NCBI GenBank assembly: GCA_022560025.1
Contig: JAFISE010000125.1
Coordinates: 1 to 64,000 of the forward strand
DNA from: Stagonosporopsis chrysanthemi
Lineage: Eukaryota; Ascomycota; Dothideomycetes; Pleosporales; Didymellaceae
Direction: 5' to 3'
Length of the DNA: 64,000 nt
Part shown: piece after piece, positions 36,650-46,179 of the stretch
Layout of the letters: each line of letters starts with the position of its first letter
Position numbering within the stretch: the stretch's first letter is position 1
Program-made: the position numbers and the translations under genes
Notes under the pieces: model-generated
Database searches by the model: none
What the model was told of the DNA's origin: nothing
The model's input: only the letters and a program-made list of their open reading frames with translations

Positions 36650-37027
36650 ATGGCCTGCTGCGGACGTAACAACGGCGAGTGCGTGTGCGCCAAGGAAGCA
36701 ACTTGCTCTTGCGGCAAGCAGCCTGCTCTCCAGTGCAGTATGCCTCTCTTCCTCCACCCACATCCATCCTGTAATTACTGCTTTCGGCACCGTGCATCTC
36801 ACGTGATCAATTGGCTAACGGAAGCTGAACAGACTGCGCCAAGGCTGCCGACGAGAACAAGATGCCTACAAGCACCTGCGCGTGTGGCAAGAGAGCCGAA
36901 GGTATATATTTTGAGGTGTCTGGATATTGACCATATTGCTAATGCCGAGATAGATGCCTGCACTTGCGGTCGCAGTGACAACAACGGTACTTCCAACTTG
37001 GAGACTGACTTCACCACCAAGAAATAG
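36650..37027 (+). CDS. Small Cys-rich metallothionein-like protein
   Basis: Three exons, 36650-36737, 36833-36901 and 36954-37027, with introns of 95 and 52 bp, giving 76 aa. It has 12 Cys (positions 3, 4, 11, 13, 19, 21, 29, 31, 45, 47, 55 and 57), mostly as CxC pairs, few hydrophobic residues, and ends ETDFTTKK. The opening MACCGRNNGECVCAKEATC and the DFTTKK end match a conserved Pezizomycotina Cys-rich family. CxC spacing implies thiolate metal binding (Cu(I) or Zn), as in metallothioneins, with a role in metal buffering. It was not visible as one open frame; both splice junctions fall inside codons and restore phase exactly. Confidence 0.85.
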   Translation: MACCGRNNGECVCAKEATCSCGKQPALQCSMPLFLHPHPSCNYCFRHRASHVINWLTEAEQTAPRLPTRTRCLQAPARVAREPKVYILRCLDIDHIANAEIDACTCGRSDNNGTSNLETDFTTKK

Positions 37028-37776
37028 GTGATGCGCTTCTACGATTTGAGGGATTTGAGTCGATAATGGGAGATCGAGCACTCAAGGCTCACACCCTTAA
37101 GACCTGGCGGGGAAAGGAGCATCGGGAGGCATAATGGCGTTAAGGTTGATTTGCGGCTCACTATCTGCGAAATAGCAGTCTATACCCATAACAAATAATT
37201 GAAACATCTTAAAATACTCCTCACTCTTGTTGTTCTGCTTACATTGATGGAAGAGCGTTCCTTCCGAGATCAGGTAGAGACAAGCAATCAATAGGAGTTG
37301 TGGTACCCCAAAGAATGAGACATTTGCACGAGGCTGTGAGACTGACAATCAATACCGTTTTCATACATAGCAGGGAATCTATCATGCGGCGACATGGTCT
37401 GGCTGTCGGTAGCTGTCACTGCGAAGCGCCTGCGGCCGCTAGTCGCTACCGCGCGAACTCCACCATAAGCCGGCCGCATTGCGCGCATCTTGCATCGAGC
37501 TGTCCGCGGCCACCTACAGCATGCACAATCCGTGCTCCTTTACTATACATAATCGTCTCTTCTGCTAGGCTTCATGACTGGCGTCTGTCTCCCGCCGCCC
37601 CCAACCACCTCCGCGATCGAACGCCTCCCACGATCTCGCCAGTGCACTTCTCGGCAGCATAACCCCTACTCCGAATCGCTCGCCTCGACCCCCCTACCCG
37701 CCTCGACGCAGCATAAACCCCTTACCGGTTTGTCCGGCTAGATTCGTAGCGGCTGAAGCCCGCAAACAATTCCGTA
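37028..37776. other. Intergenic region before AP-2 alpha
   Basis: About 750 bp. The first part is AT-richer and is likely the 3' UTR of the Cys-rich gene. From about 37500 it is C/T-rich (many CCTC and CGCCTC runs), a probable promoter and leader of the AP-2 alpha gene. No gene seen. Confidence 0.5.
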
Positions 37777-40700
37777 ATGTCCGTGACGGCGAAAATGGCG
37801 GCGGCGTCAGGCAAAGGAGGGCTGTTCAGCCGGAGCAGCAACTCAGGCGACGTCCCCACGATGCGTGGACTCGTGTCGTTCATCGCAGACTTGCGTAACG
37901 CACGAGCACGAGAACTGGAAGAGAAGAGGATCAACAAGGAATTGGCGAACATACGGTGGGTGCACGCTGCTGAATAGGAAGGAACGACACCCGCTGACGC
38001 GAGATGGCAGACAGAAGTTCAGGGACGGAGGCCTGAATGGCTATCAGAAAAAGAAATATGTTTGCAAACTGCTTTACATCTACATCCTGGGTTGGAACGT
38101 CGACTTTGGGCACCTCGAAGCCGTGAACCTCATCTCGGCCACCAAATACTCGGAGAAGCAGATTGGATACCTTGCAGTCACACTGTTCCTGCACGAACAG
38201 CACGAGCTAATACACCTGGTTGTCAACAGTATCAGAAAGGACCTCATGGATCACAACGAGCTGAACAATTGCTTGGCCTTGCACGCTATCGCAAACGTAG
38301 GAGGCAAGGAGCTGGGTGAAGCCCTGAGTTCCGAGGTCCACCGGCTTCTAATATCGCCAGCATCGAAAGCATTTGTCAAGAAGAAGGCCGCTTTGACCCT
38401 GCTCCGTCTTTACCGCAAATACCCCGGAATTGTACAGAACGAATGGGCAGAGCGCATGATCTCCCTGATGGACGATCCTGATATGGGCGTGGCACTCTCT
38501 GTCACTTCTTTGATCACGGCATTGGTGCAGGATAACGCGGAGCAATACAAAGGAAGTTACGTGAAGGCTGCTAACAGGCTGAAGCGGATAGTAGTGGACA
38601 ACGAATGTGCGGAAGGATACTACTACTACAAGGTCCCATGTCCGTGGATTCTGGTCAAGCTTCTCAAGCTTCTCCAGTACTACCCGCCTCCCGAAGACAC
38701 GCATATACGTAATCTGGTCCGTGAAGCTCTGCGAAAGATTATGGATTCAGCGCTGGAGATGCCAAAGAATGTCCAGCAGAACAATGCGCAGAATGCTGTT
38801 CTTTTCGAAGCGATCAATCTGGTCATCCATCTAGATTCCGAACCGGATCTGATGGTTACGATATCCACGCGCTTGGGCAAGTTTATTGCGTCTCGCGAGA
38901 CGAACGTTCGATATCTGGGCTTAGAAGCAATGACACATCTGGCAGCCCGCGCTGAGACACTCGACCCTATCAAGAAACACCAGTCTATTATCATTGGATC
39001 GCTTAGAGACAGGGACATTAGTGTGCGAAGACAAGGTCTGGACTTGCTCTACAGCATGTGCGATCAGTCAAATGCGCAAGCGATTGTGGGCGAACTTCTG
39101 CGCTATCTCCAGTCTGCCGACTACGCCATAAGAGAGGAGATGGTCCTTAAGATCGCTATCTTGACTGAGAAGTATGCCACAGACGTGCAGTGGTACGTCG
39201 ACATCACACTGCGCCTGATTGCAATGGCAGGCGACCACGTCAGTGATGAGGTCTGGCAGCGAGTCACCCAGATTGTAACCAACAACGAAGAGCTGCAGGT
39301 ATACGCTGCCCAGACTATTTTGGCTTATGTCAAGGCCGACTGTCACGAGACATTGGTCAAGATTGGAGGCTATATTCTCGGAGAGTTCGGTCATCTGATC
39401 GCAGACAGCAAGGGCTGTAGTCCGATCGAGCAATTTATGGCAATGAGCGCGAAGATGCGAGGCTGCTCGTCTAGTACGCGAGCAATCCTGCTGTCGTGCT
39501 ATGTGAAGTTTGTCAACTTGTTCCCTGAGATCAAGCCCCAGCTTCTGCAGGCCTTCCGCGCCTACACACATTCACTTGACTCTGAGCTTCAACAAAGAGC
39601 ATGCGAGTACCTTGCGCTGGCCACAATGCCCACGGACGACTTGTTGCGAACTGTTTGCGACGAAATGCCACCTTTCCCAGAACGAACCTCAGCACTACTC
39701 TCGAGATTACATCAGAAGCATTCGACAACCAGCGACAAGCGAACATGGGTCGTTGGAGGCAAAGACGCTAACCAAGGAGAGATCGGTCTTGCGCGGCAGA
39801 ATTCGACAGCTGGGTTCAAACGTAGCCAAACTATGCCTGTGCAAGGAGAGCACAAGGCAGCCGCGTCTAACGGCGCCAATAACGGGTCTCTATCAAGCGA
39901 TCTTGCTGGTCTGGATTTGAATGTGGACTCGAGCAAGGGGCTCAGCGCGCCCAACTTCGCCACCGCTGCTCACTTGAGTCCAGACTGGGATATAGGGTAC
40001 AACCGTCTCCTGCTACGGCCCGAAGGCGTACTGTACGAGGACCAGCAGATACAAGTCGGGCTTCGGACAGAGTACCGAGGTTCGTTGGGTTGCCTGATCT
40101 TTTACTTCACGAACAGATCGTCCTTCCCAATGAACTCTTTTACTACTATGCTCGACAATCGATCGGCGGAGACGCTGAAAACAGATGTAAAAGGTCTGCC
40201 AGATACTGTCATTCAGCCTGACAGCCAGGCACAGCAGACCATCATGTTTGATTGCAAGAACGTCTTCACACATGCTCCCACCGTACGCATATCATGGCTC
40301 GCTGGTGCCATGCAGGGCATAACATTGCAGCTACCGGTGTTGCTTCACAAGTACATGGAAGGCGCAGATCTCAGCTCAGACGACTTTTTCAAGAGGTGGA
40401 AGCAGATTGGGGGTGCTCCTCGTGAAGCGCAGAGTATCTTTGGTCTGGTCAATAAGAGCCGCACTATGGACATTGCCTTCGTCAAGAAGGTCGTCGCAGG
40501 ATTCAAATGGGGCATAGTTGAGGGTGTCGATCCCAACGGGAAGAACATCGTCGGTGCAACCGTACTGCACACGAGCGAGGGCGGGAAGTTTGGGTGTCTG
40601 CTGAGACTGGAACCCAATTTCGATACTTCGGTACGTAACCTTGCATCGCAGCATTATCCGGTAGCTAACACCAAGCAGATGTTCCGTATAACGATCCGCG

Positions 40701-40780
40701 CCACAGACGAGGCTGTGCCGCCGGTCTTGGTCAAAGCCATGGAGGAGCGACTCTCACAAGGAATTGAGGGTATGATCTAG
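37777..40780 (+). CDS. AP-2 clathrin adaptor complex, alpha-adaptin subunit
   Basis: Three exons, 37777-37955, 38011-40630 and 40679-40780, with introns of 55 and 48 bp, giving 966 aa. The core opening MRGLVSFIADLRNARARELE comes after a 28-residue N-terminal extension. The ATG at 37861 is an alternative start matching shorter relatives. The adaptin N-terminal trunk (to about 620) has QKKKYVCKLLYIYILGWNVDFG and NNCLALHAIANVGG. A Ser/Asn/Gly hinge follows, then the alpha-ear and appendage (about 710-966). Role: endocytic cargo recognition and clathrin coat assembly at the plasma membrane. The last intron (40631-40678) is 48 bp with no stop, so a retained form would stay in frame. The spliced junction DTSMFRITIRATDE fits the family better. 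Confidence 0.95.
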
Positions 40781-41351
40781 ATCAGATCTCTATTCTTATC
40801 GCATTCCTTCGTGTACCCAGGTTTTGAGGGAGAGGTGGTTGTCTGTTGATACTGTAATGTTTGTTGGAGAGCATATGCATGGGTGCGCCCAAAATCTTTG
40901 ATTTAGCATGAGCGGCGAGCTTGGAGTTGAGTTGATGCTCATACCCCTAAGCTTATAGCAATGGAGCATCGCATCGTCTACACCCAAAGTATCTCGCGAC
41001 TGAGACTGGGTGTGAACGGGCCAAGGGCGGCCTCCCGCAGCGGCAAAAGGGCGGATCCAGTCCCGTCGTGACTCCTCAACCAAGCTTCAGCTGTAGCTTC
41101 CGTTCGGCCACCACAGGCAGCAACTCCGTGCTGGACGGTCCACCCACTGAGTTCAAACATGTTTTCCATCGTAAATAATGCCGCTTCGCTCCCGGTATTT
41201 AAGACGAATCAACATCAATTTCATTCTTCACGACACAAACTTGACTCTGAACACAACGTCTGAAGCACAGCCGCACTTCACGACACTTCCCAACGGCACT
41301 CGCACATACGCCAATCCCATACACTGCAGCAGCAAATATCAGGCCGTAACC
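40781..41351. other. Intergenic region before the NADAR gene
   Basis: About 570 bp without a supportable gene. A longer in-frame start for the NADAR gene exists at 41178, but the first residues would be unlike the family, so most of this is treated as promoter and leader. Confidence 0.45.
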
Positions 41352-41965
41352 ATGTCTACCACCGCCTCAGCAGCCCCTAAACCAGTATACTTCTGGCGTC
41401 CCCACGAGGAAGGCACAGGCTACCTCGGCCAATGGTACCCGTCCCCCTTCAGCATATCAGGCGATACCTACGCGACAAGCGAGATGTGGATGATGGTGCA
41501 GAAAGCGCGGTTGTTCGGGGACGAAGCAGTGGCGACAGAGATGCTGCGAACGCATGACCCGAAGACGCACAAAGCGCTGGGCAGGAAGGTGAAGGGGTTT
41601 GATGGAAAGGTCTGGGATGAGAGTGTGTTGATCGGCTCGGAGTTACTCGTCAAAGGGTGTTTCAGGATGCGGGCTAATGCAGAGCAGATAAGTTCGACAT
41701 CGTGGTGCAGGGGAATATGCATAAGTTTTCAGTCTCGAAGGATGCGGGGGATTTGAGGAAGTGGCTGTTGGCTACGGAGGAGAGGGAGCTGGTTGAGGCG
41801 ACTCCGTTGGATCGTATCTGGGGTGTTGGGTTCGCGGAGAAGAATGCTGGTGCTAACAGGCATCGCTGGGGCCAGAATTTGCTGGGGAAAGCGCTTATGG
41901 AGGTTCGGACGAGGCTAAGGGAGGAAGAGGAGACTAAGAAGGTGGAGAGGACTGAGGCTGCTTGA
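41352..41965 (+). CDS. NADAR (YbiA-like, DUF1768) domain protein
   Basis: Two exons, 41352-41622 and 41688-41965, with a 65-bp intron (GTGTGT...GAGCAG, GCTAATG branch site), giving 182 aa. The junction reads WDENKFDIVVQGNMHKFS, which restores the family strand; unspliced frames hit stops. The protein is essentially one NADAR domain: FWRPHEEGTGYLGQWYPSPF, then SEMWMMVQKARLFGD, and near the end ELVEATPLDRIWGVGF and NLLGKALMEVR. Known members hydrolyse N-glycosidic bonds, in riboflavin intermediates (YbiA) or in ADP-ribosyl-guanine adducts on nucleic acid. The substrate of the fungal form is unknown. The start MSTTASAAPKP is chosen over 41178 because it leads directly into the domain. Confidence 0.92.
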
Positions 41966-42047
41966 ACAGTATTGGTGTGATGAGATGTTGGCTTGAATGG
42001 CGCTGTTAAGTAAAAGTGTATTGCTATGAGTATCAGTGGTCTATGTA

Positions 42048-43199
42048 TCACATCGTCGAACACCCATTGGCGGCACACTTCAATTGAACAGGCTTCCTGG
42101 GGGCCATGTATGTATCATCGTGGACCCACGGCCATTGTAATAGATACGGCAAGTCTTCAGCGCACTTTTTGCGCGCTCTCTCCTCTCCTTCACGCATTAA
42201 ATCATCTGGCACGAGTTCTCGCAGATTCTCATGCCGCAAATTACGCCTTACCTGATGTTTGGTACGCTCGACTCTATCCTCAGCCTTCAGACGGTCTTCA
42301 GGCGTCATGCGATGTTTATTGTCATTTGCCCAGGATTGCAATCGTTTGCGCCGGGCACGTCTGCTATTGCTGTTCCAGGAGTCGTGCATGTGCATAGACG
42401 CCTGCGCTCGGCTGGCTGCGGCTACGACGTCTGGGTCGTAGGTGCGCTGCTTAGCAAAACTGCTCTGTGCAAGCATGATGAAGCGCTGTTCGGCGAAAAA
42501 CAAAGCGTATGTGCGCCGCCAGTCAAACGAAATCTCTCGCGCTTGAGTGTCGATGGTGAGATCGACAAGCTCGGTGTCGTTGATGGCCTCACGAATCTTG
42601 ATATAGTGAGGCGGCCGATAGCCACGACCGATACTGGTATGGTCTCTAAGAGAGGCTAGATAGTTGGTTTTTGCCTCTCCAGCCAATGTGTTGCGCAAAT
42701 TAAGATGCTCTTTCTCCCAGGCTGGCGGCGCTGAAACGCTCCCTGTCTTTCCTCCACGCACGACCTGCGGCTTCGATCTGCATGTTTCAACGGCATATCG
42801 CTCAGCAAAGGGCACCCAGCCACGGACAGAGCCTGTGGAAAGGCGCCCATTGCCGATGTTGCGATAGGTCATCTGCCGCAAAACTGCCTTCATTCCATCC
42901 GACGAGAGGTGGGAGAATCGCATCGGTGCATGGAGATGAGCGAAGGCGGGGCCACCGTGGTGGTTGATGTTGCTATAGCTCAGGTCGACGAGCATGCTCT
43001 GGAGCACGCCACGGCGAAAATACTCGTCAACGCAGTCGCGGAGATAAGGCGAGACATTGCGGGCAATGCACCAAAGTATCGTGAGGCTGTCGGCGTCGAT
43101 GTCGTCGAGGACATTGTGGGCGGCGTCGATGTATTCGAAGATGATCAGCCAAACGTCAACCGGGAGTGAAGGCGCAGGCGCAGGCGCAGGCGCAGTCAT
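42048..43199 (-). CDS. F-box-like fungal protein, function unknown
   Basis: Single exon, 383 aa. After an Ala-Pro repeat (MTAPAPAPAPS) it has LPVDVWLIIFEYID, a typical F-box-like opening that would dock SKP1. The rest is charged and helical, with a basic RRARRKRLQSWANDNKHR segment near residue 285 and no clear repeat domain. It is convergent with the NADAR gene (82 bp between the stops) and divergent from the zinc-cluster gene (290 bp between starts). The substrate-recognition part is not one I know. Confidence 0.75.
   Translation of the reverse strand: MTAPAPAPAPSLPVDVWLIIFEYIDAAHNVLDDIDADSLTILWCIARNVSPYLRDCVDEYFRRGVLQSMLVDLSYSNINHHGGPAFAHLHAPMRFSHLSSDGMKAVLRQMTYRNIGNGRLSTGSVRGWVPFAERYAVETCRSKPQVVRGGKTGSVSAPPAWEKEHLNLRNTLAGEAKTNYLASLRDHTSIGRGYRPPHYIKIREAINDTELVDLTIDTQAREISFDWRRTYALFFAEQRFIMLAQSSFAKQRTYDPDVVAAASRAQASMHMHDSWNSNSRRARRKRLQSWANDNKHRMTPEDRLKAEDRVERTKHQVRRNLRHENLRELVPDDLMREGEERARKKCAEDLPYLLQWPWVHDDTYMAPRKPVQLKCAANGCSTM
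43171..43194 (+). repeat. Hexanucleotide tandem repeat (GGCGCA)4
   Basis: Four perfect GGCGCA units lie within the first codons of the minus-strand F-box-like gene, encoding the alternating Ala-Pro run. Repeat number is likely to vary between strains, since each unit change keeps frame (two residues per unit). Confidence 0.8.
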
Positions 43200-43489
43200 G
43201 CTCCTTTGGCAGAGAGCGTGGGCGACACAGCATCATTGTGCCACCACGTGCGGTCGGGGATGTTGGCAGAAGAGAGGAGCATGCCAATCCCCGTTGTTGC
43301 ATGTCATAGAGCCAATCACGCGTGTGGAGAAAATGCGGAGGCGACGGGCAGGCACGGGTCAGAAGCTCCGGTCGCGACTCCTCAATTCTGCGCCGCGGCT
43401 CGTGACCTGAAGACCTCGAGTCTTTGCTGGAGCCTCCTAACACATTTGCACGCGTAGCAGACGTTGGAAACGCGTCAATATCTGGCAAG
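43200..43489. promoter_or_regulatory. Divergent promoter, F-box-like gene and zinc-cluster regulator
   Basis: The two start codons are 290 bp apart on opposite strands, so one short region must serve both. No TATA box is obvious. The region is GC-rich with several CGG and CCG triplets, the half-sites that zinc-cluster proteins often bind. That is suggestive only. Confidence 0.4.
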
Positions 43490-45801
43490 ATGTCGACTAT
43501 GATTACTTTTGCGGCGAATAACGAGTTCTTCCGAAAGCGCAAGCGTGCGTGAACACTGTCAGTGCGCCACATGAGACAGACAGCTAACGTGCGCTCAGGT
43601 GTCCACCGCGCCTGTGAATCCTGCAAGAAGCGCAGAGTGAGTGTTAGCCGGCCTCGGATTATGGAGCAGCTAGCTGATCCCCTAATAGAAGAGATGCAGC
43701 CATACGTTCGCTGAGGAGGAGAATGGCGGCGGTCCTTATGAGGGCGGAAACTCTACCCAAAGCGGTGACCGGGACGCAAGCAATCCATCCTCAGATCCTC
43801 ATGCCTACGCTCAGGGTGGACATCATCACCCTCACGATCCAAGGTTCCCCCGTGGGGACTTCAGAAGTCATGGCACTGCTCTTCCCCACTCTACCATGCC
43901 GCCGCCTCACAGTCCGGCGGAAAGCGCTCGCTCTCCGCAGACACCACCAAACTTTCTGGGCTACTTGAACCCAGAAGCTGTACTCCGAGAACAGGTTCAT
44001 TCGAAACGAGATCCTGCGCAGTCGCCGAATATCGCTCCCATCGGCCAATGGGTCGAAGAGAGAGATCAGAGGCCAGCAACGACTCAGCCAAGGTCTGCTT
44101 CAGTGCATATCAATGAAACAGGTCCGCCCAACACTTCGGAGGTTAAGACCTCGAAAGCTCTCCAGCAGTACTTAGATGCAGTAGGCGTCGACATCCTTCC
44201 ACCACGCAAGAGTCAAGATGTCCTTCTTGACATATACTTTACCTACGTCCACCCACTCCTTCCACTAGTCGACAAAGATCTCTTCTACGAACAGTACTCT
44301 CAGGGCCAGGAGCCTCGTACGCTGCTGCAGTCTATCTGCATTGTAGCATCGAAGCATGCCAATGCCGCAAAGATTCTGTGCTTGGGTGACAATCCTCAGC
44401 CCCTAAATCCACGGGAGTTCTCCCAGAGGCTGTATCAGGCTGTGATTATAGCCATCGAGGCCAAACTTGAGAAGAATCGAGTTGTGCTTATTCAGGTTCT
44501 GGCTCTCATATCACTCCACGTCGAAGGACCCGATGGCGCTGAACAAGCATCGATGCACTTGGCGCAAGCTATCCACCATGCACATACATTCGGCCTGCAG
44601 TTTGGACACCAATGGAGAAACCAGAGCTCGGAATCGCAGGGCAACCTGGAAGATGTGTTCTGGTGTTTGTGGAGTCTCGATAAAATCAATGCTTGTATGA
44701 ATGGCAGGCCACTACTCATGCACGATCGCGATAACAGTCTGAGGCAACTACCCACAGATCCAGAAAAGAGGTCAAGTCCATTTGGAATCTGGCTGCAGAT
44801 CTCGGAGATGTTGGACAAAGTTATTGACTACTACAGACCTGGTAGTCGTTCAGCTGACGAGACAGGCTGGGAAGATGACTTCCTTGGGTTTGAAGAGATG
44901 GTCGGTGACGGAGAGGATAAGTTGGATGGCCCGATCATGGGTAAGTCGAATGTGTTTGACAGGCCTGAACATGCGACTCACAGATATAGGTCTTCTGTCC
45001 GTCTTTCATCACACCATGTGCATGGCATCGCACAAGTCTCTATCAATCAATGCTCCCGTCAAGTCAACACCATCATACGTACGACAGAGTCTCTCCGCCA
45101 CTCGAGTCATCCATCTACTCAATGCGGAGTCTCCCGAGCTTCTACCACCCCTCCCAATCGTACCGTATGCTTTATCTGTAGCGCTCAGTGTAGTGTACAG
45201 ACACTTCCGCTCAAGACGGTTGAAGGTGCACATCAAGCGTGCCTCGGAGGAGCTGAAACAATGTGTGCTTTTACTCGACCGCCTACGCGATGCATGGTGG
45301 TCGGCAGGTACAATGGCAGATATCGGCCGTGCAGTTCTCAGCAATGCTGCAGGTCAACGGACGAACGCTGTCAACACACCTGCACCTACTGCACCAGAGC
45401 TGCGCCCCACCGATCCAAAGACGGAACCGCCCACTCCACAAGCCATCAATAACGGACCGCACATGCCCGTCTCGAACAACCAATGGCCACCACAAAACAT
45501 GGATAATTCTATAGATCCAAGACTACAGCACCAGCAGCCTTCGCCAATGCCGAACCTGCTCAATCCAATGCCGGCGCTTACACCGGGACAACATCCTACG
45601 AGTAGCGAACGCGCGGATCGAGCACCGATACCTGCAGCGTTTGGCTTCGCGGACCAGTCACCAGATTGGCTAAATTTTGACGCTGCTTTCGAGAATTTCG
45701 AGGGCCTTTTGGGCAGCTCTGGTGCGGATCTGAGCAACGAGCTATTCAGGCCGCTAAATTATGAAACGCTTGATGGCTTCTTGGGTCCTGCAGCGCAGTA
45801 A
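43490..45801 (+). CDS. Zinc-cluster fungal transcription factor, Ctf1B-like, with a half Cys cluster
   Basis: Four exons, 43490-43544, 43599-43636, 43689-44940 and 44984-45801, with introns of 54, 52 and 43 bp, giving 720 aa. The first two exons encode the DNA-binding start: a basic KRKRVHRA, then Cys24, Cys27, Cys34 and His36 (CESCKKRRKRCSH). The usual second C-x2-C-x6-C half is missing. FLGYLNPEAVL near residue 95 and the long middle homology region (about 155-460, with IYFTYVHPLLPLVDK, FWCLWSLDKINACMNGRPLLM and the spliced PIMDIGLLSVFHHTMCMA) resemble cutinase transcription factor 1-beta-type regulators, as far as I recall them. The C terminus is Pro/Gln-rich, ends with acidic and aromatic residues (DWLNFDAAFENFE), and is a plausible activation domain. 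Likely nuclear regulator of fatty-acid or cutin-type use; this is inference. Confidence 0.82.
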
Positions 45802-46179
45802 TGGAGGCTGTGTCTAGAATGAATTGTATACATAGTCTGTGCTGGAAAGGTGGGTCATATTGGAGACGTAATATTACAACGAGGCTACCAGCATCGTGGT
45901 GGTCGCTCTTGCAGCCTGTGGATTGCAGGCAAGTACATGCGCACATCTACTCTTTCTCTCGCTCAGCCCAACTCGTTTGCCGCTCTTCCACAAGAAGCAC
46001 ATTACACGATCAGTCGCTTCGTTGACGTTGGCTTTTCGTAGCTCTGGTTCGTAGCGAACGCCATGCACATGCATCTACGCGCCCTGGTGCAAACGCCTCA
46101 AAGCTTGGCTACAGTGTCATGTTCAGCCTGTTTACGTTGCAGAGCCCCCACAATTCCCACGCCTTCCTTCCTCACAACT
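45802..46179. other. Short intergenic region before the HET gene
   Basis: About 380 bp. An in-frame ATG at 46063 could extend the HET protein by 39 residues. No separate gene seen. Confidence 0.45.

Noticed and set aside
41178..41351. Upstream in-frame start for the NADAR protein
   Set aside because: The 58 extra residues are unlike the family and lack targeting features; the ATG at 41352 leads straight into the domain.
46063..46179. Upstream in-frame ATG for the HET protein
   Set aside because: The extra 39 residues are Cys/Leu-rich with no match to HET proteins; it remains possible but is less likely than 46180.
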